A DNA stretch of 64,000 nucleotides from Clostridia bacterium. Its GTDB lineage: Bacteria; Bacillota; Clostridia; Oscillospirales; Acutalibacteraceae. The notes beneath the pieces are model-generated. The model was given only the letters and a program-made list of their open reading frames with translations, ran no database searches and was not told the DNA's origin. The position numbers were made by a program, and so were the translations under genes. The stretch is from the NCBI GenBank assembly GCA_017549565.1, contig JAFYUI010000005.1:1-64000 (forward strand), read 5' to 3'. Positions 17,874-27,173 of this stretch are shown in pieces (the first letter of the stretch is position 1; each line of letters starts with the position of its first letter).

Positions 17874-20392
17874 CAGCCCTTGCTCTCCAACCAGTTTTTA
17901 CCGAAAGCGGCATCGGCGGTAAGGGTTACTGCCAAATCAGCGGCAGATTCCATTTCGCATTTTAAAAGGTCACAAACCTTTTGAGCATCTGCCTCATTAC
18001 ATTCAACAATAAGCTCATCGTGCACTTGTAAAATAAGCTTTGCGGTGGGTACTTCATTTTCCAAACGGTTAAACACCTTAACCATTGCAAGTTTTATAAT
18101 ATCGGCGGCGGTGCCTTGAATTGGTGCATTACGGGCAACCCTTTCACCAAAGGCACGAATCATACCATTTGAATTTGAAAGTTCGGGCAAATAGCGTTTT
18201 CTGCCAAAAAGTGTGGTAACATAACCGTTAAGCTTTGCGTCATTTATGGTGTTTTCCATATAGGCAGAAACTTTTGGATATGTTGCGAGATATGATTTTA
18301 TATAATTGTCGGCCTCTTTTCGTGAAACGCCGATGTCCTTTGCAAGTGAAAATGCACCAATGCCGTAAACAATGCCAAAGTTTACCGCCTTTGCGCGACT
18401 GCGAAGCACGGGGGTAACCATTTCAACAGGAAGACCAAAAACCTGTGCTGCGGTAGCGGTGTGAATATCAACCCCGCTTTTAAATGCCGAAATCATATTT
18501 TCGTCGCCTGACATACTTGCAAGCACGCGAAGTTCGATTTGTGAATAGTCGGCATCAACTAAAACCTTGCCGTTTTCCGCCACAAAGAATTCGCGAAGGT
18601 GTTTACCCTCGTTTGTTCTGACGGGGATATTTTGCAAATTTGGTTCAAGCGAGCTTATACGGCCTGTGCGGGTTTCGGTTTGGTTAAAGGTGGTGTGAAT
18701 TCTGCCGTCATCGGCAACACAGCCCTGAAGCCCGTCAGCATAGGTTGATTTTAATTTTGCAAGGGTGCGATATTCTAAAAGCAAGCTTACCGCGGGGTGC
18801 AAATCTTTTAAATCTTCAAGCACTTCGGCGTTTGTGCTGTAACCGCTTTTGGTTTTCTTTTTGGCGGGCAGCCCCAACTTTTCAAAAAGTGCAACACCCA
18901 ACTGCTTTGGTGAATTAAGGTTGAATTCATAACCAACAAGTGAATAAATTTCACTTTCTATAACTTTAATTCTTTCGCCAAGTTTTAAAGACATATCTTG
19001 AAGCCCCTCAAGGTTTACTTTGAAACCGCAAAGTTCCATATCGCCTAAAACCTTGGCAAGTGGTAGTTCAATATTTTTAAATAAATCAAGCTGACCGCTT
19101 TTTGTAAGCTCGATTTTCAAAAGGTCACAGCAGTCATTAAACAAGGCGGCGTTTCTAATAATTTCATTGGCTTCACCATCAAAGTTTGGAAGCACCGCGC
19201 CGTATTCTTGGCAAAGGCGGCAGGTATCATAGCTCGATGCCGACGGGTTGCAAATATAACCTGCCAAAAGTGCATCAAAGCCGATATTTTTAACATCCCT
19301 AAACTGTTTGTAAAGGTTTTTATAATCGTAAACGCGTTTTTCAACAGCTTCATCCTTTAAAATGTCACGAATAAAGCTTTCATCACATAAAAATGCGTTG
19401 CCGTCACTTATAACCGCCCATTCACCGTTTTGACAGTAAAGGGTAGCGGTTTTATTAACCAAGGGCAGAGCCGAAACCGAAAGGGTTTTGCTTTCTGTTT
19501 TTGTGGTGTCGGCTTTAACTACTGCGTGAAGCCCCATTTTTTCCATAAGCTTAAAAAGCTCAAGCCCTGTCATAAATGTGGCAAGCTCGTCACTGCTTTG
19601 TGGTTTATATTTATAACCTGAAAGTTCACTATCTATCGGTGCGGTTTTACAAATCGTGCCAAGCTCACGGCTTAAAAAGGCATTATCTTTATCAGCTTCA
19701 AGCTTTGCTTTTACACCCGCTTTAATATCAAGCGCATCAAGATTTTCGTAAATATAGTCAATGCTGTGGTAACGGGTAACAAGGTCGGTAGCGGTTTTTT
19801 CGCCAACACCTGCAACACCCGGTATATTGTCAGAGTTATCGCCCATTAACGCTTTAAGCTCAATCATTTCATTCGGGGTAAGGCCGTATTTGGTTTTAAG
19901 CTCATCCACAGTGTAATTTATAATTTCGGGCTTGCCCATTTTGGTGGTTGCAAGCAAAACACGGGTTTTTTCGGAAATAAGTTGCAAAGAATCGCGGTCG
20001 CCTGTTGAAATAACACATTCGTCGCCGTTTTCTTCACAAAGGCGGGCAAGGGTGCCCAAAATATCGTCGGCTTCATAACCCGCACACTCAAGGCGGACAT
20101 AACCCGCCAAATCAAGCCACTGCTTTAAAAGGGGAACTTGACTGCGAAGCTCATCAGGCATACCCTTACGGCCTGCCTTGTAAGCGTCATATTTCAAATG
20201 GCGAAAGGTTGGGGCTTTAAGGTCAAACGCAACAACAACACCGTCGGGCTTTTCCAGTTCTTCCAAACGGTGCAAAATATTTATAAAACCATAAATGGCG
20301 TTTGTATATTGACCGCTTTTGGTGGTAAGCAGCTTTATGCCGTAAAAAGCACGGTTTATTAAGCTGTTTCCGTCAATACAAAGCAGTTTCAT
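17873..20392 (-). CDS. polA: DNA polymerase I
   Basis: The 839-residue protein has an N-terminal 5'-3' exonuclease domain (1 to about 285) with YEADDILG, STGDRDSLQL and GDNSDNIPGVAGVGEKTA. The central 3'-5' exonuclease region lacks the DxE catalytic residues (the sequence around ISDGNAFLCDE is unlike an active site), so proofreading is probably absent, as in Bacillus Pol I. The polymerase domain has motif A VDADYSQIELRVLA and motif C QVHDELIVE. Pol I removes primers and fills repair gaps. The start ATG has GGGGTGA upstream. It is the first gene of the leftward run, 37 bases from its promoter. Confidence 0.96.
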   Translation of the reverse strand: MKLLCIDGNSLINRAFYGIKLLTTKSGQYTNAIYGFINILHRLEELEKPDGVVVAFDLKAPTFRHLKYDAYKAGRKGMPDELRSQVPLLKQWLDLAGYVRLECAGYEADDILGTLARLCEENGDECVISTGDRDSLQLISEKTRVLLATTKMGKPEIINYTVDELKTKYGLTPNEMIELKALMGDNSDNIPGVAGVGEKTATDLVTRYHSIDYIYENLDALDIKAGVKAKLEADKDNAFLSRELGTICKTAPIDSELSGYKYKPQSSDELATFMTGLELFKLMEKMGLHAVVKADTTKTESKTLSVSALPLVNKTATLYCQNGEWAVISDGNAFLCDESFIRDILKDEAVEKRVYDYKNLYKQFRDVKNIGFDALLAGYICNPSASSYDTCRLCQEYGAVLPNFDGEANEIIRNAALFNDCCDLLKIELTKSGQLDLFKNIELPLAKVLGDMELCGFKVNLEGLQDMSLKLGERIKVIESEIYSLVGYEFNLNSPKQLGVALFEKLGLPAKKKTKSGYSTNAEVLEDLKDLHPAVSLLLEYRTLAKLKSTYADGLQGCVADDGRIHTTFNQTETRTGRISSLEPNLQNIPVRTNEGKHLREFFVAENGKVLVDADYSQIELRVLASMSGDENMISAFKSGVDIHTATAAQVFGLPVEMVTPVLRSRAKAVNFGIVYGIGAFSLAKDIGVSRKEADNYIKSYLATYPKVSAYMENTINDAKLNGYVTTLFGRKRYLPELSNSNGMIRAFGERVARNAPIQGTAADIIKLAMVKVFNRLENEVPTAKLILQVHDELIVECNEADAQKVCDLLKCEMESAADLAVTLTADAAFGKNWLESKG

Positions 20393-20428
20393 TACAGTTC
20401 ACCCCAAAATCAAGACATATATATTTAG

Positions 20429-20457
20429 ATTATATCACTTTTATAATGATATGTCAC
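20429..20457 (-). promoter_or_regulatory. Promoter of the polA-aspS run
   Basis: On the minus strand GTGACA (20457-20452) and TATAAT (20434-20429) are 17 bases apart, with TG one base before the -10. It is divergent from the dusB promoter 20 bases away. Confidence 0.7.
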
Positions 20458-20475
20458 GCAATTTTTACAAAAAAA

Positions 20476-20504
20476 TTGACACTTTTTATCTTGTTGTATA
20501 TAAT
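20476..20504 (+). promoter_or_regulatory. Consensus promoter giving a leaderless dusB mRNA
   Basis: TTGACA (20476-20481) and TATAAT (20499-20504) match consensus in all twelve positions with a 17-base spacer. The dusB ATG begins at 20512, eight bases after the -10 box, where the +1 base should be. No ribosome site can fit. Confidence 0.88.
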
Positions 20505-20511
20505 TGGGTTT

Positions 20512-21483
20512 ATGAGGATTAAAAATTTAGAAATTAATGGATTTTGTGCCCTGGCTCCAATGGCGGGTGTCGCCGACCGAGCAATGAGGGAAATATGTGT
20601 AAAATACGGTGCGGGCTTTACTGTTGGTGAGCTTACAAGCGCCAAGGGTGTGGCTTTGGGTGATAAAAAATCCTTTTCGCTTTTAACCATATCTGAAAAG
20701 GAGCGCCCAATGGCTTCGCAGCTTTTTGGGTGTGAGCCCGAAACTATGGCGGCCGCCGCCCAAAAAGCAGTTGAATTTGCACCCGATTTTATTGATATAA
20801 ACATGGGTTGTCCCGCCCCAAAGGTTGCGGGAAACGGGGGCGGAAGCGCTTTAATGAAAGACCCCGTTTTAGCCGAAAAAATTGTAAAAGCGGTTGTAGA
20901 TGCTGTTGAAATTCCCGTTACTGTTAAGATGAGAACAGGGTGGGACAGCGATAATTTAACCGCGGTTGAGCTTGCAAAAAGGTGTGAAAATGCAGGTGCT
21001 TCAATGCTTACCGTTCACGGCAGAACAAGGGTGCAAATGTATGCACCGCCTGTCGATTTTGACACCATAAAAAATGTTAAAAAAGCGGTCAAAATTCCCG
21101 TTGTTGCAAACGGCGATATTGTCGACGGAAAATCGGCCTTAAATATGCTTGAAACAACCGAATGTGACTATTTAATGGTGGGGCGTGCAGCACAGGGAAA
21201 CCCCTTTGTTTTCAGTGAAATTAACGCCTTTTTAAAGGGTGAAAATTACACCCCGCCAACACTTTTAAAACGCTTTGAAGTATTGCGCGAACAGGTTGCT
21301 TTAATGATGAAATATAAGGACCCTTATAACGCAATTTTAGAGTCAAGAAAGCACACTGCCTGGTATATGACAGGGCTTTGCGGTGCGGCTTCTCTTCGCC
21401 GTATGTGTGGTGAAATTTCAAGCTTAAACGACATTGAAAAAATAATTGAAATTGCACTTGAACAAAACAAGGATTTGTGGTAA
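20512..21483 (+). CDS. dusB: tRNA-dihydrouridine synthase
   Basis: The 323-residue TIM-barrel flavoprotein has LAPMAGVADRAMRE, INMGCPAPKVAGNGGGSALM with the catalytic cysteine, LTVHGRTR and VANGDI, and DYLMVGRAAQGNPF for FMN binding. It reduces uridine to dihydrouridine in tRNA D-loops. The ATG at 20512 gives an N-terminus of the same length as B. subtilis Dus proteins. It has no Shine-Dalgarno and coincides with the predicted transcription start, so translation is probably leaderless. An in-frame ATG at 20446 lies upstream of the promoter and is not used. Confidence 0.93.
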   Translation: MRIKNLEINGFCALAPMAGVADRAMREICVKYGAGFTVGELTSAKGVALGDKKSFSLLTISEKERPMASQLFGCEPETMAAAAQKAVEFAPDFIDINMGCPAPKVAGNGGGSALMKDPVLAEKIVKAVVDAVEIPVTVKMRTGWDSDNLTAVELAKRCENAGASMLTVHGRTRVQMYAPPVDFDTIKNVKKAVKIPVVANGDIVDGKSALNMLETTECDYLMVGRAAQGNPFVFSEINAFLKGENYTPPTLLKRFEVLREQVALMMKYKDPYNAILESRKHTAWYMTGLCGAASLRRMCGEISSLNDIEKIIEIALEQNKDLW

Positions 21484-21511
21484 TATCGTTAAGTTGAAAG
21501 GATGATTGTTA

Positions 21512-22243
21512 ATGTCAGGACATTCTAAATGGAGTAATATTAAAAGAAAAAAAGAAAAAACCGATGCTGCCAAAGCAAAGATTTTTACTAAAATAGGTCG
21601 CGAAATTGCCGTTGTTGTAAAACAAGGCGGTGCAAACCCCAACGAAAATAGCAAATTAAAGGATGTTATTGCCAAGGCAAAGGCGGCAAATGTACCAAAT
21701 GATAATATTGAAAGAATTATCAAAAAAGCTGCGGGCGAGGGAGACGGCGCCAATTACGAAGAGCTTATTTACGAGGGTTATGGCCCCTGCGGTGTTGCAG
21801 TTGTGGTTGAAACCTTGACCGATAACCGCAACCGAACAGCCGGTGAAATGCGCCATTATTTTGATAAGTGCGGCGGAAATTTGGGTCAGTCGGGCTCGGT
21901 TATGTTTATGTTTGACCGTAAGGGTATTATCGTTATTGAAAGTGAAGGCCTTAATGAAGATACCGTTATGGAGGATGCATTGGAAGCCGGCGCTGAGGAC
22001 TTTGAGTTTGATGGTGAAATTTTTGAAATTTCAACCGCACCTAACGATTTGGGCGCAGTTCGTGATGCACTTGAGGGTAAGGGTTATTCCTTCGTATCTG
22101 CCGAGGTTGCTTATGTGCCCCAAACCATGAGCAGTATTGATGACGGCGATATGGTTACAAAAATGGAAAAGCTTATTGATATGCTTGAAGAAAATGACGA
22201 TGTTCAAGCAGTTTGGCATAACTGGGAAATGCCTGAAGAATAG
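21512..22243 (+). CDS. yebC: YebC/PmpR-family protein
   Basis: The 243-residue protein begins SGHSKWSNIKRKKEKTDAAK and contains IEYEGYGPxGVA-type sequence (YEGYGPCGVAVVVE) and NRTAGEMRHYFDKCGGNLG, the signatures of the YebC family. Members act as transcription regulators or as ribosome-associated factors that relieve stalling. I chose the ATG at 21512 rather than 21506 because the family always starts MxGHSKW and AAAGGA is upstream. It lies 28 bases after dusB, likely cotranscribed, and ends at a strong terminator. Confidence 0.93.
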   Translation: MSGHSKWSNIKRKKEKTDAAKAKIFTKIGREIAVVVKQGGANPNENSKLKDVIAKAKAANVPNDNIERIIKKAAGEGDGANYEELIYEGYGPCGVAVVVETLTDNRNRTAGEMRHYFDKCGGNLGQSGSVMFMFDRKGIIVIESEGLNEDTVMEDALEAGAEDFEFDGEIFEISTAPNDLGAVRDALEGKGYSFVSAEVAYVPQTMSSIDDGDMVTKMEKLIDMLEENDDVQAVWHNWEMPEE

Positions 22244-22253
22244 GATAAAATTT

Positions 22254-22285
22254 ACGGTCGGGAAACCGACCGTTTTTTTATTTTA
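22254..22285 (+). terminator. Terminator after yebC
   Basis: ACGGTCGG and CCGACCGT pair as an 8-bp stem followed by TTTTTTTATTTT. Confidence 0.9.
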
Positions 22286-22326
22286 CAAAATTCCACAAAA
22301 TAACAGTAAAAAAACTGTATTTTGGG

Positions 22327-22355
22327 TTGAAATTGAAAAAAGGGTGTTGTATAAT
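22327..22355 (+). promoter_or_regulatory. Promoter of the DUF3048 lipoprotein gene
   Basis: TTGAAA (22327-22332) and TATAAT (22350-22355) are 17 bases apart, 35 bases upstream of the ATG. Confidence 0.75.
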
Positions 22356-22389
22356 ACAATATATACAGTTCTTGGGAGGAAGTTTTTCT

Positions 22390-23412
22390 ATGCTTAAAAA
22401 GTTTTTTACGGCAGCTTTATGCCTAACAGTTTTGTGTTTTGCGGGTTGTAACGAAACCCCTAAAACCCCCGTTGATGACACGCCCAGTACTCCGCCTGAG
22501 CCGATTGTATATGTAAACCCCTTAACAGGTGTTGAGGATATTGAAAGTGAAGAGGTTTTGAATCGCCGTCCTGTTGCGGTTATGATAAATAATATGTCGG
22601 TTGCACAAAAGGTACAAACGGGCTTAAATCAAGCCGATATCGTTTATGAAACCGAGGTTGAGGGTGGTATTACCCGCCTTTTAGCAGTTTTTAAGGATAT
22701 TTCAAAGGTTGAGCAGTTTGGCACAGTTCGTTCTGCCCGTTATGCTTATGTTGACTTGGCAATGGGACATGATGCAATTTATGTTCACCACGGTTTAGAC
22801 AAGGTATATTGTAAGCCACACCTTAAAGATACACAGGCCTTTACTCTTGACACCAACAATGCGGGTAAACGCGTTAAAAACGGTCTTGCATCAGAGCATA
22901 CTCTTTATGGCGACGGCGCAAAGCTTTGGAACCATTTTGAAAACAAAACTAAGTTTGATTTAGACCTTGACAAAGTGAAAACTTGGCAAAATTTTGCGTC
23001 TGCTGACAAAAATGTTGCTTTTGAAAATGTTGCAAATACTGTCACTGTTCCTTTTTCAAACAGTTATAAATCGGTGTTTAAATATGATACCGAAAAAGGC
23101 AAATATGTAAGATATTTTAAAGACACACTTCGCAAGGATTACATAACAGGCGAAAGTGAATATTTTGAAAATGTTTTTGTTTTGCTTACATCCATTACCG
23201 ACTATTCTGACGGTTACCACAGAAATGTTTCACTTGAGGGTGGAGACGGTTATTACTGCGTAAACGGTACATATATGCCAATTCGTTGGAGCAAGGGTGC
23301 TTCTTCAAATTCCTTTAAGTTTACCGACTTAAACGGACAAACCTTAGAGGTAAGCCAAGGTAATTCTTGGGTTTGCATTGCTAAGAAAAGCATCAATGTT
23401 AATTTTGAGTAA
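22390..23412 (+). CDS. DUF3048 (YerB-type) lipoprotein
   Basis: From the ATG at 22390, preceded by GGGAGGAAG, the product has 340 residues. The N-terminus is a lipoprotein signal: a hydrophobic stretch ending in CFAGC, with Cys20 the lipidated residue. NPLTGVEDIESEEVLNRRPVAVMINN, then VYETEVEGGITRLLAVF and GTVRSARYAYVDLA, are what I recognise as the DUF3048 (YerB) fold, followed by its C-terminal domain. It would sit on the outer face of the membrane. Its biochemical role is unknown. It is a single-gene unit with its own promoter and terminator. Confidence 0.87.
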   Translation: MLKKFFTAALCLTVLCFAGCNETPKTPVDDTPSTPPEPIVYVNPLTGVEDIESEEVLNRRPVAVMINNMSVAQKVQTGLNQADIVYETEVEGGITRLLAVFKDISKVEQFGTVRSARYAYVDLAMGHDAIYVHHGLDKVYCKPHLKDTQAFTLDTNNAGKRVKNGLASEHTLYGDGAKLWNHFENKTKFDLDLDKVKTWQNFASADKNVAFENVANTVTVPFSNSYKSVFKYDTEKGKYVRYFKDTLRKDYITGESEYFENVFVLLTSITDYSDGYHRNVSLEGGDGYYCVNGTYMPIRWSKGASSNSFKFTDLNGQTLEVSQGNSWVCIAKKSINVNFE

Positions 23413-23423
23413 CATATTTATAT

Positions 23424-23455
23424 AAAAGCCGCAACAGCGGCTTTTATTTTTTGTT
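23424..23455 (+). terminator. Terminator after the DUF3048 gene
   Basis: AAAAGCCGC and GCGGCTTTT form the stem, followed by TATTTTTT. Confidence 0.88.
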
Positions 23456-23476
23456 GTATTTTGTCACAACTAACTA

Positions 23477-23505
23477 TTGCAATTTTAAAGCTTTGGGTAT
23501 ATAAT
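23477..23505 (+). promoter_or_regulatory. Promoter of the antiporter gene
   Basis: TTGCAA (23477-23482) and TATAAT (23500-23505) are 17 bases apart. Confidence 0.65.
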
Positions 23506-23546
23506 CTTATGCGGTTAAAAATAAATATAATAAGAGGCGTATTTTT

Positions 23547-24878
23547 ATGCAAATTTTAATAACCTTGGCGGTTGCTATTGTAGCGGGTCTTTTAATGTCA
23601 CGCGTTACAAAGCTATTTAAGCTTCCCGCTGTTACTGCTTATCTTCTTGCGGGTTTAATTGTTGGCCCCTATTTGATAGGTAAAATCGACTTTTCATTTT
23701 TAAATATGGGCTTTTCACACATTGGCTTTGCCCCAAGCGACTTTGGTCTTGACGGCAGCGAAAAAAATGTTGCGTTAGAGCTTTTCGGTCAGGTTGCGCT
23801 CGGCTTTATCGCTTTCGCAATCGGCAACGAATTCAGAATGAGCGATATAAAATCTATTGGCAAGCAGGCATTTGTTATTGGTGTTTTACAAGCGGTTGCA
23901 GCCACCGTTTTGGTTGATGTGGCACTTATTGGCTTGCATTTCTTAATGCCTAATGTTTTATCAATTTCAAACGCAATTATTTTAGGTGCTATTGCATCTG
24001 CCACTGCACCTGCTGCCACCTTAATGGTTGTAAGACAATATAAGGCAAAGGGTAAGCTTACTGATTTGCTTTTACCCATTGTTGCGCTTGATGATGCGGT
24101 TGGTCTTATAATTTTCTCGGTTTCTTTTGGTGTTGCACGCGCAATTGAAGACGGTAAAATCAGTGCGATTTCAATGATTGTAAACCCACTTATAGAAGTT
24201 GCCTTATCTTTATTACTTGGTGCACTTATGGGTTGGGTATTTACCGCTTGTGAAAAGATTTTCCATTCCGGCTCAAAGCGTATGTCTTTATCAATCAGCT
24301 TTGTTTTATTAACCGTTGCAATTTCAATGATTAAGGTACATATCGGTGAGATACACATCGGCTTCTCATCACTTTTGGTTTGCATGATGCTTGGCACAGT
24401 ATTTTGCAATTTGTGTGATTTTTCAGCCGACATTATGGACCGTGCAGACAAGTGGACAGCACCGCTTTTTGTAATGTTCTTCGTGCTTAGCGGTGCCGAG
24501 CTTCGCCTTGATATTTTGGCGGATGTTTGGGTGCTTGTAATTGGCGCGGCTTATATCATAACCCGTTCAATCGGTAAATATGTTGGTACATTTTTCAGCG
24601 CAAAACTTGTTAAGTGTGATAAAAACATTCAAAAATATTTGGGTATTACCTTGCTTCCGCAAGCGGGTGTTGCACTTGGCATGTCAGCCATAGTTATCTC
24701 AACCTGGGGTAATGACGGCGTGCTAGTCAGAAATATAATTTTGTTCTCGGTTTTAGTTTATGAAATTGTTGGTCCTATGCTTACTAAGATTGCTCTTACA
24801 AAAGCGGGCGACATTAAAGAAAAGACTACTGAAGGCTTCAACCGTAAAGAATTTTTGGAAAAACAAAATGTTAAATAA
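23547..24878 (+). CDS. Cation:proton antiporter, CPA2 type
   Basis: The 443-residue protein has 11-13 hydrophobic segments. Its N-terminus ITLAVAIVAGLLMSRVTKLFKLPAVTAYLLAGLIVGP and the following LGFIAFAIGNEF fit the Na+/H+ exchanger domain (PF00999) of the CPA2 family (NapA/KefB-like). ALDDAVGLIIF carries the paired Asp-Asp expected at the ion-binding site of electrogenic members. There is no TrkA-N nucleotide domain at the C-terminus, so ligand gating as in KefB is unlikely. Whether sodium or potassium is moved cannot be told. It stands alone between two terminators. Confidence 0.87.
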   Translation: MQILITLAVAIVAGLLMSRVTKLFKLPAVTAYLLAGLIVGPYLIGKIDFSFLNMGFSHIGFAPSDFGLDGSEKNVALELFGQVALGFIAFAIGNEFRMSDIKSIGKQAFVIGVLQAVAATVLVDVALIGLHFLMPNVLSISNAIILGAIASATAPAATLMVVRQYKAKGKLTDLLLPIVALDDAVGLIIFSVSFGVARAIEDGKISAISMIVNPLIEVALSLLLGALMGWVFTACEKIFHSGSKRMSLSISFVLLTVAISMIKVHIGEIHIGFSSLLVCMMLGTVFCNLCDFSADIMDRADKWTAPLFVMFFVLSGAELRLDILADVWVLVIGAAYIITRSIGKYVGTFFSAKLVKCDKNIQKYLGITLLPQAGVALGMSAIVISTWGNDGVLVRNIILFSVLVYEIVGPMLTKIALTKAGDIKEKTTEGFNRKEFLEKQNVK

Positions 24879-24884
24879 AAAACC

Positions 24885-24919
24885 AATCCCCGTAACCGAA
24901 GTTACGGGGATTATTTTTT
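24885..24919. terminator. Shared terminator between the antiporter and lysA
   Basis: AATCCCCGTAAC and GTTACGGGGATT form a 12-bp stem with a CGAA loop, T-rich on the plus strand and A-rich before it. Confidence 0.88.
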
Positions 24920-24920
24920 A

Positions 24921-26216
24921 TTACACATCAAGTGAACAAATATCTTCAAGGGTTTCGCGTTTTACTGCTATGTAATCGCCCTTATCTGAAAGCATTACAA
25001 CGGCGGGGCGGGCAACACGGTTATAGTTTGATGCCATTGAATAGTTATAAGCACCGGTGGTAAGCACCGCTAAAATTTCGTTGCGTTGTGGTTTTGGAAT
25101 GGTGACATCATTTTGGATAATATCGCCTGATTCACAGCATCTGCCAGCAATGGTTGCTTTAAAGTCGGGTGTGTCATTAGCACGGGATGCAAGCATTACG
25201 GTATAGGGCGATTCGTAAAGGGCAAAGCGTGGGTTATCGGTCATACCGCCGTCGATAGACACATAGTTTTTATAGCCCTTAATTTCCTTAACCGAGCCAA
25301 CTGTGTAAAGCGTCATACCCGCATCAGCCACAATGCTTCGGCCCGGCTCCATAGCAATTTTGGGGACATCAATTCCAAGTTCATCACATTTTTGGTTAAT
25401 TGCCGCCGCAACCTCGCCAATTTTTTCATCTAAATTAAGGGTGGGCTGGTCGTTAGTGTATTTAACACCAAAGCCACCGCCCAAATTTAAAATGTCGGCG
25501 GTGTAATTTTGTGTTGCTTTAATATGAGCAATAAAATCAAGCATTAAATCACACGCTAAAATAAACGGGTCTGATTCAAATATTTGTGACCCGATATGAC
25601 AATGAAAACCGCAAAGCGAAATGTTTTCACATTTTAAAACGGCTTGAACTGCCTCGTCAGCCATACCTGTTGCTATTGCAAAGCCAAATTTAGAATCAAC
25701 ATTACCTGTTGAAATTTTTTGGTGGGTGTGGGTGTCAATACCGGGGGTTATGCGAAGAAGTGCTTTTTGAACAATGCCCTTGTCTTTCGCCATAAGGTTT
25801 ACGGCCTCAATCTCTTCAAAGCTGTCAATTACAAAATAACCAACGCCGTTGTCAATTGCAAAGGCAATATCATAATCGGTTTTGTTATTTCCGTGGAAAA
25901 AGCAGTGTGACATATCAAAGCCCGCCGATTTTGCGGTGTAAATTTCACCAACCGACACCACATCAATGTTCATACCCTCATCCTGCATAATGCGGTAAAT
26001 TTGCTTTGCTGAAAAGGACTTACTTGCAAATTCGGGGGCAGAGCCAACGGGAAAATACTTTTTAAATGCGTTTTTATACTCGTTTATATGCTGTCTTATT
26101 TTGGCTTCATCCATTAAATAAAGGGGTGTGCCGTATTTTTGGGCCATTTCTACTGTATCAAAACCGGCAAAGCAAAGGTGATTTTGCTTATTTACCGTTA
26201 TATTGTCGCAAATCAT
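24921..26216 (-). CDS. lysA: Diaminopimelate decarboxylase
   Basis: The 431-residue fold-type III PLP enzyme makes lysine from meso-diaminopimelate. EFASKSFSA carries the PLP lysine, LNLGGGFGVKY is the phosphate-binding loop, MEPGRSIVADAG follows, and GRCCESGDII holds the active-site cysteine supplied across the dimer. The ATG at 26216 has GGAGAA upstream. It lies 11 bases after dapA under the lysine riboswitch, so both ends of the lysine branch are controlled together. Confidence 0.96.
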   Translation of the reverse strand: MICDNITVNKQNHLCFAGFDTVEMAQKYGTPLYLMDEAKIRQHINEYKNAFKKYFPVGSAPEFASKSFSAKQIYRIMQDEGMNIDVVSVGEIYTAKSAGFDMSHCFFHGNNKTDYDIAFAIDNGVGYFVIDSFEEIEAVNLMAKDKGIVQKALLRITPGIDTHTHQKISTGNVDSKFGFAIATGMADEAVQAVLKCENISLCGFHCHIGSQIFESDPFILACDLMLDFIAHIKATQNYTADILNLGGGFGVKYTNDQPTLNLDEKIGEVAAAINQKCDELGIDVPKIAMEPGRSIVADAGMTLYTVGSVKEIKGYKNYVSIDGGMTDNPRFALYESPYTVMLASRANDTPDFKATIAGRCCESGDIIQNDVTIPKPQRNEILAVLTTGAYNYSMASNYNRVARPAVVMLSDKGDYIAVKRETLEDICSLDV

Positions 26217-26227
26217 TAAAAATTCTC

Positions 26228-27115
26228 CTAAATTTTAATTCCTGCTTTTCTCATTTCCTCAAATAAAACCTCGCGGTGTGCATCTTCCATTGGGGTTAGG
26301 GGTAAACGCAAATAATCCTCGCACCAGCCCATTTTAGCCATTGCAGCTTTAACGGGAATGGGGTTAACCTCGCAGAAAAGGGCGTTTATAAGGGGGATAT
26401 AATCAAGCTGCATTTTGGCGGCTGTTTTAACATCGCCTTCAAAGAATTTTTTGCACATAAGGGCACTTTCTTTTGGTAAAAGGTTTGAAAGCACCGAAAT
26501 GCAACCTTTACCGCCAAGCGACATAATGGGGATGATTTGGTCATCATTGCCCGAATAAATTGCAATTTTGTCACCGCAAAGGTGTGCAGTTTCAGCAATT
26601 TTTGAAATGTTACCGCTTGCGGCCTTAAGAGCTACAATGTTGGGGTGCTCGGCCAATTTTGCAACGGTTTGCGGCTCTAACCCAACACCTGTGCGGGAGG
26701 GCACATCATATAAAATAACAGGTACTGTTGAATAGTCGGCAATTTGGGTAAACATTTTAATAAGACCGTTTTGGGTTGCCTTGTTGTAATAGGGTGTTAC
26801 CACCAAAATTGCGTCAGCACCTGCTTCGCAAGCACAACGGGTAAGGTCAAGTGCGTATAATGTATCGTTCGAGCCCGCACCCGCAATAATTGGAACGCGT
26901 TTATTTGCGTGCTTAACGGCAAATGCAATAGCGTCGCGGTGTTCATCATCAGTCATAGTAGATGCTTCACCTGTTGTACCGCACACTACAATAGCATCGA
27001 TACCTTGTTCTATTTGCCAGTCAATAAGCTTACCAAATGCATCATAGTCGATACCATTTTCGGTTATTGGTGTGATAATGGCGGTAGCCATACCTTCAAA
27101 AATTACGGGTTTCAT
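26228..27115 (-). CDS. dapA: 4-hydroxy-tetrahydrodipicolinate synthase
   Basis: The 295-residue aldolase has CGTTGEASTM (substrate-binding Thr-Thr), VTPYYNKATQNGL with the catalytic-triad tyrosine, YDVPSRTG and IVALKAASGN with the Schiff-base lysine. It condenses pyruvate and aspartate semialdehyde, the first committed step to diaminopimelate and lysine. The ATG at 27115 has GGAAGTG upstream. Transcription passes through the lysine riboswitch at 27149-27378. Confidence 0.97.
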   Translation of the reverse strand: MKPVIFEGMATAIITPITENGIDYDAFGKLIDWQIEQGIDAIVVCGTTGEASTMTDDEHRDAIAFAVKHANKRVPIIAGAGSNDTLYALDLTRCACEAGADAILVVTPYYNKATQNGLIKMFTQIADYSTVPVILYDVPSRTGVGLEPQTVAKLAEHPNIVALKAASGNISKIAETAHLCGDKIAIYSGNDDQIIPIMSLGGKGCISVLSNLLPKESALMCKKFFEGDVKTAAKMQLDYIPLINALFCEVNPIPVKAAMAKMGWCEDYLRLPLTPMEDAHREVLFEEMRKAGIKI

Positions 27116-27148
27116 TTTTAAACACTTCCATTTTTAAAATTATGTAAT

Positions 27149-27173
27149 AAAAAAATAGCCGATTGCTCGACTA
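27149..27173 (-). terminator. Riboswitch-controlled terminator before dapA
   Basis: On the minus strand TAGTCGA and TCGGCTA (27173-27156) form a 7-bp stem with a 4-base loop, followed by a run of T at 27155-27149. The base of this stem can instead be taken into the antiterminator described for the riboswitch. Confidence 0.82.

Noticed and set aside
20446..20511. Upstream extension of dusB to the ATG at 20446
   Set aside because: The extension would run through the -35 and -10 boxes, has no ribosome site and is not part of the family N-terminus.
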